From contig OZ241901.1 of NCBI GenBank assembly GCA_965202895.1, forward strand, positions 3,534,001 to 3,598,000: a stretch of 64,000 nt of DNA, given 5' to 3'. Positions 41,343 to 49,950 of this stretch are shown here, in pieces (the stretch's first letter is position 1; each line of letters begins with the position of its first letter). This DNA comes from JAJDXW01 sp965202895 (GTDB lineage: Bacteria > Pseudomonadota > Gammaproteobacteria > HK1). Position numbers and translations under genes: made by a program. The notes beneath the pieces are model-generated. The model saw only the letters and a list, made by a program, of their open reading frames with translations, ran no database searches and was not told the origin of the DNA.

Positions 41343-43427
41343 ATGAAGCCTGACTCCCTTCCGCGGATCGTCCTCGTCCAGATGGAGGTTGCGCCCGGGC
41401 GTCCCGACCGGAACGTGGAGCGGATGCTCGAGCGCATCGAGCGCCACCGCGATGCCGAGGTCGTGGTGTTCTCGGAGATGTGCGTTCCGGGCTATCTCAT
41501 CGGGGATGCGTGGGAGATCGATGCCCTCGCGGCCGACTTCGCGAGCTGGAGCGAGGTGGTGCGCGAGGCGAGCCGGGGCCTCACCGTGCTCTTCGGCAAC
41601 GTGGCGGTCGACCCCGCCCGTCCGGGCGAGGACGGGCGGCTCCGCAAATTCAACGCGGTCCACGTCTGCCACGACGGCGCGTACGTGCGGCGCTCCGGCC
41701 TGCCCGCGGAGCTTCCGAACGGGGTCCACCCGAAGACCCTGCATCCGAACTACCGGTTCTTCGACGACGACCGCCACTTCCACTCCGTGCGCAAGCTCGC
41801 GGCGGAGCACGGCCGCCACGTCGCCGACTGGATGGCGCCTTTCGAGGTTCCCCGCCGGGACGGCGGCGCGTTCCGCTTCGGCGTGCAGGTATGCGAGGAC
41901 GTGTGGTGCCAGGACTATGCGGCCGCGGACGGCGTGCTCGATACGGTGGCGATGTGGCGCCGAAACGGGGCGGAGGCGGTGTTCAACCTCTCCGCGTCGC
42001 CGTGGACCCGGGAGAAGAACGAGAAGCGCCACCGCACGGTGCGCGAGGTCCTCGCCCGGTCCCCGCTTCCATTCTTCTACGTGAACCAGGTCGGGGCCCA
42101 GAACAACGGCAAGAACGTGCTGGTCTTCGACGGGGACACGACCGCCTACGCGGCGGACGGGACGGTGATCGGCCGGCTCGCCCCGTGGCGCGAAGGCGAG
42201 CTTCGCGTGGGGCGCGCGCCGGCTTCGGCGCCGCTTCCCGGCAAGACCCCGGGATCGACCCCGGGATCGGCTCCGGACCCGGCCTCGGGTTCGAGGCCGC
42301 CGGGCGGGACCGCCCCGGCCACGGCCCCCGGCGGCGGCGCGCCCGACGGCGGCCCGCCGGATGGCGCGGCGCCGGAGGAGCGGCGGGTGCGGGCCGGGGA
42401 GCTGGATGCCGTCCTGAACGCGCTCGCGGCGGGGCTCCGCCACCTCGACGGGGTGCGGAGCGCCCCCGCCCGGTTCCTGGTCGGGGTGAGCGGGGGGGTC
42501 GATTCGAGCCTCGTCACCGCCCTCATCGCCCACGCCCTCGGCCCCGAGCGGGTGCTCGCGGTGAACATGCCGACCCGGTTCAACTCCGAGATTACCCGCA
42601 ACAACGCGCGCGACCTCTGCGCGCGCCTCGGGGTGGACTACCTCGTATGCCCCATCGAGGAGCTCTACGAGCGCGTGGCGAGCACCGTTCGCGGCGCCGG
42701 CTTCGCGGCCGGCGGGGGGGACTACACGACCCTCGTGGACGAGAACGTGCAGGCGCGCATCCGCGGCGCGGACGTGCTCGCCGGGCTCGCCGCCAAGTTC
42801 GGGGCGGTCTTCACCAACAACGGCAACAAGACGGAGACCGCCCTCGGCTACGCCACCCTGTACGGTGACGTGAACGGCGCGATCGCGCCCATCGCCGACC
42901 TCTACAAGACCGACGTGTTCGCGCTCTCCCGGCACCTCAACGAGACCGTGTTCGAGCGGGAGGTCATCCCCGCCAACCTCTACGACGGGACCACCGTCCC
43001 GAGTGCCGAGCTCTCCGGCGCGCAGGACGTGACGAAGGGGCTGGGCGACCCCATCCGCTACGGCTACCACGACGCGGTACTGCGGCAAATGATCGAATAT
43101 CGCCGACACCTGATCGAGTTCTTCGAGTGGATGCTGGCCGGGGAGTTCTTCGAACGGATCGGATGGAACGGCTCGCACGGGTCCCTCGACGACTTCGCGG
43201 GCGCCCGGGAATGGATCGAGGACCTCGAATGGATCGATCGCCAGCTTCGGGCGAGCTACTTCAAGCGCATCCAGGCCCCCCCGATCATCGTGGTGAGCAA
43301 GCGGGCGTTCGGATTCGATCTGCGCGAGTCGCAGGCGCCGGAGTACCGGCCCCGCCGCTACGCGGCCCTGCGGTCCGAGGTGGCCCGAATCGACTTCAAG
43401 GCCGCGCTCCGGCGCGCCGCCGCCTGA
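41343..43427 (+). CDS. nadE: glutamine-dependent NAD+ synthetase
   Basis: A 694-residue two-domain enzyme making NAD+ from deamido-NAD, ATP and glutamine. The N-terminal nitrilase-like glutaminase has the Glu45-Lys131-Cys184 triad (FSEMCVPGYL, HPKTLHP, VQVCEDVW). The synthetase domain has the P-loop SGGVDSSL (383-390) and TNNGNKTETALGYATLYGD. The interdomain linker holds about 57 low-complexity Pro/Gly/Ala residues (291-347), which are not typical. The ATG at 41343 follows the tRNA by 31 bases, so it may share a transcript with the tRNA. Confidence 0.95.
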   Translation: MKPDSLPRIVLVQMEVAPGRPDRNVERMLERIERHRDAEVVVFSEMCVPGYLIGDAWEIDALAADFASWSEVVREASRGLTVLFGNVAVDPARPGEDGRLRKFNAVHVCHDGAYVRRSGLPAELPNGVHPKTLHPNYRFFDDDRHFHSVRKLAAEHGRHVADWMAPFEVPRRDGGAFRFGVQVCEDVWCQDYAAADGVLDTVAMWRRNGAEAVFNLSASPWTREKNEKRHRTVREVLARSPLPFFYVNQVGAQNNGKNVLVFDGDTTAYAADGTVIGRLAPWREGELRVGRAPASAPLPGKTPGSTPGSAPDPASGSRPPGGTAPATAPGGGAPDGGPPDGAAPEERRVRAGELDAVLNALAAGLRHLDGVRSAPARFLVGVSGGVDSSLVTALIAHALGPERVLAVNMPTRFNSEITRNNARDLCARLGVDYLVCPIEELYERVASTVRGAGFAAGGGDYTTLVDENVQARIRGADVLAGLAAKFGAVFTNNGNKTETALGYATLYGDVNGAIAPIADLYKTDVFALSRHLNETVFEREVIPANLYDGTTVPSAELSGAQDVTKGLGDPIRYGYHDAVLRQMIEYRRHLIEFFEWMLAGEFFERIGWNGSHGSLDDFAGAREWIEDLEWIDRQLRASYFKRIQAPPIIVVSKRAFGFDLRESQAPEYRPRRYAALRSEVARIDFKAALRRAAA

Positions 43428-43474
43428 GCGCGCGCCCGGATCCCCCCGGCTTTCCGGCTCGCCGGCCGGAGACG

Positions 43475-43740
43475 AGCCCCTGGGTGCTGTTCGCAGGCTA
43501 TTGATATATAGGGTGTAGAGAGGGGGTCGAGATATTTTTTATCCCCACGGAGACGGCGTTTTTCCGTGGTTCGAGGTCGGTTCGAGAGGGTTGCTGGCGG
43601 ATTTCACCCCACGGAGCCTCTTGCGCGGGCACGGCGTCCTGGGAACGGCGCGTCTGGAAGACGCGCCGTTCCCAGGACGCCGTGCCCAAGAGCGTTCGCG
43701 AGAGGCGTGCCCGGCGAAAACCCCACCGCGCACATGCCTC
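43475..43740 (+). repeat. family B intergenic repeat, copy B3
   Basis: A full copy in the same orientation as B1: GAGCCCCTGGG boundary, TATTGATATATAGGGTGTAG, GTCGAGATATTTTTTATCCC, TTTCACCCCACGGAG arm and the GTTCGCGAGAGGC right arm ending ACATGCCTC. The core is a perfect 28-bp hairpin (43627-43654 with 43660-43687) and 5-base loop. The inner stem is GGAACGGCGCGTC, the sequence seen in family A cores rather than in B1/B2. It lies between nadE and the M20 peptidase. Confidence 0.85.
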
Positions 43741-43814
43741 GAGACGGGCCTCATGCGCCGGGCGGCGAGTTGATAGACTGGCGCTCCCCCGCGCCTCGCA
43801 TCGGAAAGCACGCA

Positions 43815-44999
43815 ATGCCGCCCCCGGACCGCATCCGCTCTCCCCTCGCATCCGCTCCCGCCCCCGGCCGTAACGAGCCCCGCATCGACGCGGACGAGAT
43901 CCTGGAGGCGGTCCTCGAGTGGGTGCGGATCGAGTCGCCTTCGCACGACGCGGAAGCGGTCAACCGGATGGCGGACCACGTCGAATCGGCGATGCGGCCC
44001 CTCACCACCCGCGTCGACCGCACCCCGGGACGGGACGGCTATGGGGACGTCCTCTCCGCGCGCAGCGAATGGGGCGGGGAGGGGCCGGGCATCCTGGTCC
44101 TGAGCCATCTGGACACCGTCCATCCGATCGGGACCATCGACGAGACCCTGCCGGTGCGGCGGGAGGGCGACCGGGTCTACGGCCCCGGCATCTACGACAT
44201 GAAGGGCGGGGCCTGTCTCGCGTGGTACGCGTTCCGGCACCTCGTCCGGACCGGCCGCGAGACCCCGCTCCCCATCACCTTCCTGTTCGTGCCGGAGGAG
44301 GAGGTGGGGAGCCCCACGTCCCGCGCGCTCATCGAGAAGGCCGCGCGGGCCGCCCGTTACGTCCTCGTCACCGAGCCGGCCCGCGACGGCGGGCGCATCG
44401 TCACCGCCCGCAAGGGCGTCGCGATCTTCGAGATGAAGGCGGCAGGGCGCCCCTCCCATGCCGGGGTGCGGCACCGGGACGGCCGGAGCGCGATCCGGGA
44501 GATGGCGCGCCAGATCCTGCGCCTCGAGGACATGACCGACTACGAGCGCGGGGTGACCGTCAACGTGGGGATCGTCGCCGGGGGGACCGGGTCGAACGTG
44601 GTGCCCGCCGAATGCCGGGCGGAGATCGACATGCGGGTCCCGAACGCGGAGGTCGGCGAGGAGATGTGCGCCCGCGTCCTCGGTCTCACCGCGTTCGATG
44701 AGGACGTCGCGGTCGAGGTCACGGGCGGGATGAACCGGCCGCCCTACGAGAAGGGGCCCGGGATCGAAGCCCTCTTCGAGCACGCGCGGGGTCTGGCCGA
44801 GGAGATCGGCTTCGAGCTCGACGATGTCAAGACCGGCGGCGGCAGCGACGGCAACTTCACCGCCGCGCTCGGGGCGCCGACCCTCGACGGGCTCGGGGTG
44901 GACGGCGACGGAGCCCACAGCCACGACGAGCATCTGCTCTTCTCGTCGCTCGAGCCCCGGGCGAGGCTCCTGCTGCGGCTGTTCGAAACCCTCGAGTGA
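43815..44999 (+). CDS. M20-family metallopeptidase (glutamate carboxypeptidase/ArgE-like)
   Basis: A 394-residue zinc peptidase. Metal ligands are in LSHLDTVHP (His98), GIYDMKGG (Asp128), VPEEEVGS (Glu161-162) and SHDEHLLF near the C-terminus. The dimerisation lid begins at KGVAIFEMKAAGRPSHAG. The closest general type is glutamate carboxypeptidase (CPG2)/ M20A, which removes C-terminal Glu or deacylates amino acids. It overlaps the next gene, so the two are likely co-translated. Confidence 0.88.
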   Translation: MPPPDRIRSPLASAPAPGRNEPRIDADEILEAVLEWVRIESPSHDAEAVNRMADHVESAMRPLTTRVDRTPGRDGYGDVLSARSEWGGEGPGILVLSHLDTVHPIGTIDETLPVRREGDRVYGPGIYDMKGGACLAWYAFRHLVRTGRETPLPITFLFVPEEEVGSPTSRALIEKAARAARYVLVTEPARDGGRIVTARKGVAIFEMKAAGRPSHAGVRHRDGRSAIREMARQILRLEDMTDYERGVTVNVGIVAGGTGSNVVPAECRAEIDMRVPNAEVGEEMCARVLGLTAFDEDVAVEVTGGMNRPPYEKGPGIEALFEHARGLAEEIGFELDDVKTGGGSDGNFTAALGAPTLDGLGVDGDGAHSHDEHLLFSSLEPRARLLLRLFETLE

Positions 45000-46183
45000 T
45001 GCCGGCCGAGGCGCGCTACACGCTTCGCACCGTCAACGACATCGCGGAGATCGAGGCCGCGGCGTGGAATGCATGCGCACACCCGCCCGGCGTCCCCTTC
45101 AACCCCTTCCTCGGCCACGCCTTCCTCCATGCCCTGGAGGCGAGCGGCTCGGTCCACCCGAGAACCGGATGGCTGCCGCACCACGCGGTGCTCGAGGACC
45201 GGGACGGGACGGTGGTCGGCCTCGCCCCGCTCTACGTCAAGGGCCACTCGCAGGGGGAGTACGTCTTCGACCACGGCTGGGCGGAGGCGTTCGAGCACGC
45301 GGGCGGGCGCTACTACCCGAAGCTCCTCGGGGCGGTGCCGTTCACCCCGGCGACCGGCCGGCGACTGCTGGTGCGGGCCGGCGCCGACCCGGGGGAGCAC
45401 GAGATCGAGACCCACCTCGTCGCGGGTTGCGTCGAGGTCGCCCGCCGGCTCGAAGTCTCCTCCCTGCACTTCAACTTCCTCGAGGGGGACCAGTGGGAGC
45501 GGCTCGGCGGGCTCGGGTTCCTGCGCCGCACCGATCAGCAGTTCCACTGGCGCAACGAAGGCTATGCGAGCTTCGACGACTTCCTCGCCCGGCTCAGCTC
45601 CCGGAAGCGGAAGAACCTGAAGCGCGAACGCCGCATCGCACGCGAAAACGGGGTCGAGCTGGAGTGGGTGACCGGCGCCGACCTCCGCGAGCACCATTGG
45701 GATGCGTTCTTCGAGTTCTACCTCGATACCGGGAGCCGGAAGTGGGGCCGGCCCTACCTCAACCGCCGCTTCTTCGGGCTGGTCGGAGAGACCCTGGCGG
45801 ACCGCACCCTGCTCGTCATGTGCCGGCGCGCCGGCCGCTACGTCGCCGGTGCGCTGAACTTCATCGGCGGCGATACCCTCTACGGGCGCAACTGGGGGTG
45901 CATCGAGGATCACCCCATGCTGCACTTCGAGGCGTGCTACTACCAGGCCATCGAGTTCGCGATCGCGCACGGGCTCGAATACGTCGAGGCCGGCGCGCAG
46001 GGTCCGCACAAGATCGCCCGCGGCTACCTCCCGCGGCGCACCCACAGCGCGCACTGGATCGCGCACGAGGGCCTTCGCGACGCGGTGGCGCGATACCTCG
46101 TCCGGGAGCGCCATCTCGTGGCCGAGTCGATGGAGGTGGTCGCATCCCACTCTCCCTTCCGGCGGGACGGCGCCGCCGGCTGA
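44999..46183 (+). CDS. FemAB-like GNAT-fold protein (DUF482/PF04339)
   Basis: A 394-residue protein of the DUF482 family, a double GNAT-like fold similar to FemAB peptidyltransferases. Recognised segments are NPFLGHAFLHALEASGSVHPRTGW, YFHHGWAE-like VFDHGWAEAF, the SRKRKNLKRERR basic stretch, and the ending EYVEAGAQGPHKIARGYLPRRTHSAHW. The ATG at 44999 overlaps the stop of the M20 gene. It may modify amino acids or peptides; its substrate is unknown for the whole family. Confidence 0.88.
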   Translation: MPAEARYTLRTVNDIAEIEAAAWNACAHPPGVPFNPFLGHAFLHALEASGSVHPRTGWLPHHAVLEDRDGTVVGLAPLYVKGHSQGEYVFDHGWAEAFEHAGGRYYPKLLGAVPFTPATGRRLLVRAGADPGEHEIETHLVAGCVEVARRLEVSSLHFNFLEGDQWERLGGLGFLRRTDQQFHWRNEGYASFDDFLARLSSRKRKNLKRERRIARENGVELEWVTGADLREHHWDAFFEFYLDTGSRKWGRPYLNRRFFGLVGETLADRTLLVMCRRAGRYVAGALNFIGGDTLYGRNWGCIEDHPMLHFEACYYQAIEFAIAHGLEYVEAGAQGPHKIARGYLPRRTHSAHWIAHEGLRDAVARYLVRERHLVAESMEVVASHSPFRRDGAAG

Positions 46184-46361
46184 ACGCGGAGGGCGTCCTG
46201 GGGGGGACGGCGGCCGGCGCCGTCCAGGGCGGGGCGGGACGCGCCACGGCCTCCATCGCGTATCCGCCGGCGCGCGGGCGGTGAAGATTCCGCGGGCCGT
46301 CGCCCGCGGGCCCGGCGGAGGGCCGCGGCCGAGGACGCCGCGCGGGGCGCCCTATGCGCGT

Positions 46362-46811
46362 TCAGCGTCCGGCGTCCAGGGCGAAGTACCGGGCGAGCGC
46401 CGGGGGCATCTTCTCCGTATCGATCTCGAAGAGCTCGAGCAGCACGCCGTCCGGGGCCGCGCACATGACGTAGCGCCACGAGCCGAACTCGCGGACCCCC
46501 GAGCGGAACGGCACGCCCTCCGCGACGAGATGCCGGTACAGGGCGGGGAGGTCGCCGGTCCGGATGCCCACGTGATGCCAGGCGCCGCCGGGCGCCCCGC
46601 GGGGCGGCTGGTCGTAGACGTGCAGCCGGCCGGAGCCGACCTGCATGAACACGTTGCGGGCCCCGCCGAAGTCGTCGTCGAACACGACCTCGGCGCCGAG
46701 CTTCTCGCGCCACCACGCGACGGTGGCCTCGACGTCGCTCGCGAAGACGTGGATGTGGTGCAGATGGGCGGCGGGGGGCGGCTCCGCGGCGGGCTGGCGG
46801 TCGCGTGGCAT
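46362..46811 (-). CDS. VOC-superfamily (glyoxalase-like) protein
   Basis: A 149-residue protein with two beta-alpha-beta modules. The metal-ligand positions are visible as HLHHIHVFASDVEATVAWW and HHVGIRTGD with E near GVLLELFEID. Such proteins are glyoxalases, dioxygenases or isomerases; nothing here decides which. It is transcribed against its neighbours, and the 180 bases downstream are empty. Confidence 0.8.
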   Translation of the reverse strand: MPRDRQPAAEPPPAAHLHHIHVFASDVEATVAWWREKLGAEVVFDDDFGGARNVFMQVGSGRLHVYDQPPRGAPGGAWHHVGIRTGDLPALYRHLVAEGVPFRSGVREFGSWRYVMCAAPDGVLLELFEIDTEKMPPALARYFALDAGR

Positions 46812-46933
46812 GGATCGCTCCCGGTTGGGGGCATGTTAGCGTAGCGCGTCGGCGGTCCGGTGTCGCGGCGCGGTCCCCGGACAGGCGCGGCGATGGAGAC
46901 CCGGACCGTCGAGGCTCGCCGGAGGAGCACCCG

Positions 46934-47806
46934 ATGTCCGCATCCTGGCCGAACGGCGGCGCGCGCCTCGCGCTCTCCATCGTGGTCAACGTCGAGGAGG
47001 GCTCGGAGATGAGCGTCGCCCGCGGCGACAAGGGACCGGACCCGGTGGACGAGCTCGGTGTCGCGCTTCGCCGGCCGATCCGGAACCACGGCAACGAGAG
47101 CAACTATCTCTACGGGCTCAAGGCGGGGGCGCCGCGGGTGATGGCCCTCCTCGAGGCGCACCGTGTCCCCGCGACGTTCACCGCCGCCGCCATGAGCCTC
47201 GAGAACGCGCCCGGTCTCGCGCGGCGCATCGCCGCCGGGCCGCACGAGGTGTGCAGCCACGGGTGGCGCTGGGTGCACCAGCACCGCTTCGACGAGGCCG
47301 GGGAGCGCGCCTTCATCCGCCGGGCGGCGGACTCGATCGAACGCACCGTCGGCGTTCGCCCCCGGGGCTGGCTGTCCCGATACCTGTTGACGGACCACAC
47401 CCGGCGCCTGCTCGCCGAGGAGGGCTTCTCCTACCACATGGACGACTACTCGGACGACGTCCCGTTCTGGGACGAGCGCCATCCGATCCTCGTCCTCCCC
47501 TACGCCCTCGATTCCAACGACATGAAGATGTGGACCGAGCCGGCGTTCACCCCGCGCGACTGGCTCGACTACGCGATCGACACCTTCGACTGGCTGCGGC
47601 GAGAGGGGCGGGACGCTCCACGGATGATGTCGCTCGGGCTGCACCTCCGGATCATCGGCCGCCCCGGGCGCATCGGGTATCTCGAACGGTTCCTCGGGCA
47701 CGCGCGGGAACGCGAAGGGGTCTGGTTCGCGACCCGGGCCGCGATCGCGGACGCCTGGGCGAGGGCGTATCCGCGGCCGGCCGCCGGCTCGCCCCCTTCG
47801 CCGTAG
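46934..47806 (+). CDS. polysaccharide-deacetylase-family (PuuE-like) protein
   Basis: A 290-residue NodB-fold hydrolase. It begins ALSIVVNVEEGSEMSV, has HEVCSHGWRWVHQHRF with the metal-binding histidines and DDYSDDVPFW. This pattern belongs to the PuuE/cytochalasin-like allantoinase group rather than to cell-wall chitin deacetylases. It may hydrolyse a cyclic amide such as allantoin, but no other purine genes are in the window. GGAGGAG sits eight bases before the ATG. Confidence 0.83.
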   Translation: MSASWPNGGARLALSIVVNVEEGSEMSVARGDKGPDPVDELGVALRRPIRNHGNESNYLYGLKAGAPRVMALLEAHRVPATFTAAAMSLENAPGLARRIAAGPHEVCSHGWRWVHQHRFDEAGERAFIRRAADSIERTVGVRPRGWLSRYLLTDHTRRLLAEEGFSYHMDDYSDDVPFWDERHPILVLPYALDSNDMKMWTEPAFTPRDWLDYAIDTFDWLRREGRDAPRMMSLGLHLRIIGRPGRIGYLERFLGHAREREGVWFATRAAIADAWARAYPRPAAGSPPSP

Positions 47807-48003
47807 GCATCCGTCTCGTTCGTCATGGGATTCCGGCGTTCCCGCCGTCGGGATCGGGAGCGGTGATCGCGGCGACTCGCCGCGACGGTCCGGGGCGGGA
47901 GGGATTCGCGCCTCGCGTGCGGTATGATGTCCGCGCTTCCAGGGTTCGGATCGCGGCAGCCGGGACCTCGGAGCCACGGATCAGGACGCGAAGGAGAGCC
48001 GGG

Positions 48004-48453
48004 ATGGCCGCTCGTACCGAAGAATTGGCCGCAAACGGCCGGGCGGTTTCGGCCCGGTTTCCGCTCCGCGAGCTGGTGGCGATCGTCGTGGTGGTGTTCA
48101 CCGCCATCGGCACGATGATCGTCGGGATGCAGTGGGCCGTCTCGACCAACGTGATGCCGTTGTTCCTGGTGATGCAGGATATGCAATCCCAGGTGGGAGG
48201 CATTCGCGAGGACGTCGTCGGTCTGCGTTCGGACGTCGAGGCAGTTCGTTCGGACGTCCAGGTAGTTCGTTCGGACGTCGGGGTGCTTCACGAAGAGGTC
48301 GGGAAGCTCCGCACCGAGGTGGAAGAGAATCGTAGCCGGATCGTGGATCTTCGCGAGCGCGTGGCGAAGGTCGAGGTCGGGCTGGCGCAGATGCAGAACA
48401 ATCAGGCCCGGATCCTCGAGCTCCTCGACCGCGAACGGCGCCCGCGCGAATGA
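48004..48453 (+). CDS. small membrane-anchored coiled-coil protein with in-frame tandem repeats
   Basis: A 149-residue predicted protein. An N-terminal hydrophobic helix (LVAIVVVVFTAIGTMIVGM) is followed by about 90 residues of strong coiled coil (DVVGLRSDVEAVRSDVQVV and onward). Bases 48222-48284 are three copies of a 21-base unit encoding RSDV(E/Q/G)-repeats. The layout recalls the small proteins at 20830 and 21521, with no clear sequence relation. GGAGAGCC is upstream of the ATG. Function unknown. Confidence 0.7.
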   Translation: MAARTEELAANGRAVSARFPLRELVAIVVVVFTAIGTMIVGMQWAVSTNVMPLFLVMQDMQSQVGGIREDVVGLRSDVEAVRSDVQVVRSDVGVLHEEVGKLRTEVEENRSRIVDLRERVAKVEVGLAQMQNNQARILELLDRERRPRE

Positions 48454-48481
48454 CCGCCTCCGGGGGCCGCCTCCGCCCGCC

Positions 48482-49933
48482 ATGAGCGATCGGGACCCCA
48501 TCTGGCGCTTCGCCGAGCACGTCGCGGGTACGGACTACGACGACCTCCCCGAGTCCGCGGCGGCCGCGACCCGGACCTTCCTTCTCGATACCCTCGGCGT
48601 GGGGGCGGCGGGAAGCGCCGGGCCGTGGACGCGGCGCCTCATCGAGACCCAGCGGCTCTCGTGCCCCGGCGGCCAGGCGCGGGTGTGGTCGCACGGCGCC
48701 CGGCTCTCCGCGGCGGGGGCCGCGGTCTGCAACGGCTACCAGATCCACAACGGGGAGTTCGACTGCGTGCACGAGGGCGCGGTCGTCCATGCCTTCACCG
48801 TACCCGCCGCCGCGACCCTCGCGTGGGCCGAGCGCACGGGCGAGGTCGGGGGGCGGGACTTTCTGACCGGCCTCGCGCTTGGGGTCGACGTCGCCTGCCA
48901 CCTCGGGGCCGCGTCGAAGAGCCCCCTCAAGTTCTTCCGGCCCGCGACCGCGGGGGCGTTCGGGGCCGTCGCGGCCATCGGACGGCTCGCCGGGTTCGAC
49001 GCCGCCACCCTCGTCAACGCCTTCGGAGCGGTCCTCGGCCAGCTCTCCGGGACCATGCAGGCCCACAGCGAGGGCTCGCCGCTCCTCGGGATGCAGATCG
49101 GCTTCAGCGCCCGCAACGCGATCGTCGCCTGCGACATGGCGGCGGCCGGGCTCGCGGCGCCGCAGGAGGTGCTGGAAGGCCCCTTCGGCTTCTTTCCCCT
49201 GTTCGAGGGCGAGCACGGCCTCGAGGCGGTGCTCGGGCAGCTCGGCGAGGTCTGGCGGGTGACCGAGGTCTCCCACAAGCCCTTCCCGTCCGGGCGCGCC
49301 ACCCACGCGGTGGTGGACGCCTGCCTCGGGTTCCGCGAGCGTCTCGGCCTCGACCGGGCCGGCGGCGATGCGGTCGAGCAGGTCACCGCCCGGGTGCCGC
49401 CGCTCGTGCGCCATCTCGTCGGCCGGCCGGTGACCGACGCCATGGACGTCAACTACGCGCGCCTGTGCTGCCGCTACGCGGCCGCCTGCGCCCTCCTGCG
49501 CGGCCGGGTCGGGCCGGAGGACTTCCTTGCGGATGCGATCCGGGACCCCGACACCCTCGCCCTCGCGCGCCGCGTGGACGTGGTCGTGGACGGCAACCCG
49601 GATCCGAACGCCCTCGTTCCGGTCACGGTGGAGATCGTGCTTCGCGACGGGCGCAGCGGGACCGAACGGGTCGAAGTGATGTACGGACACCCCGCGCGGC
49701 CGATGACGAGGGGCGCTCAGCTCGACAAGTTCCGCCGCAACTGCGAGGCCGCGGCGCGTCCGATCCCCCCGGAAGCGGCGGAGCGCATCATTGCGGCCGT
49801 GGCTCGTCTCGATTCGCTCCCCGACGTGGGCGCCCTCGTCGACGATCTCGTTCCCGGCGGCGCTCCCGACCCCGATCCTGATCCCGGTTCCGATCCCGAC
49901 CCCGATCCGGATCCCGGGCCGCCCCCGGGCTGA
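48482..49933 (+). CDS. MmgE/PrpD family protein
   Basis: A 483-residue protein of the MmgE/PrpD fold, including 2-methylcitrate dehydratase and related dehydratases/epimerases. Family regions are seen at TFLLDTLGVGAAGSAG, YQIHNGEFDCVHEG, and the motif EVSHKPFPSGRATH. The last ~20 residues are an unusual Asp-Pro repeat tail. The start is an ATG 28 bases after the coiled-coil gene. It is followed by a PaaK-like ligase 17 bases on, so both may act on the same organic acid. Confidence 0.85.
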   Translation: MSDRDPIWRFAEHVAGTDYDDLPESAAAATRTFLLDTLGVGAAGSAGPWTRRLIETQRLSCPGGQARVWSHGARLSAAGAAVCNGYQIHNGEFDCVHEGAVVHAFTVPAAATLAWAERTGEVGGRDFLTGLALGVDVACHLGAASKSPLKFFRPATAGAFGAVAAIGRLAGFDAATLVNAFGAVLGQLSGTMQAHSEGSPLLGMQIGFSARNAIVACDMAAAGLAAPQEVLEGPFGFFPLFEGEHGLEAVLGQLGEVWRVTEVSHKPFPSGRATHAVVDACLGFRERLGLDRAGGDAVEQVTARVPPLVRHLVGRPVTDAMDVNYARLCCRYAAACALLRGRVGPEDFLADAIRDPDTLALARRVDVVVDGNPDPNALVPVTVEIVLRDGRSGTERVEVMYGHPARPMTRGAQLDKFRRNCEAAARPIPPEAAERIIAAVARLDSLPDVGALVDDLVPGGAPDPDPDPGSDPDPDPDPGPPPG

Positions 49934-49950
49934 GCCGGGCGGCCCGCGCC

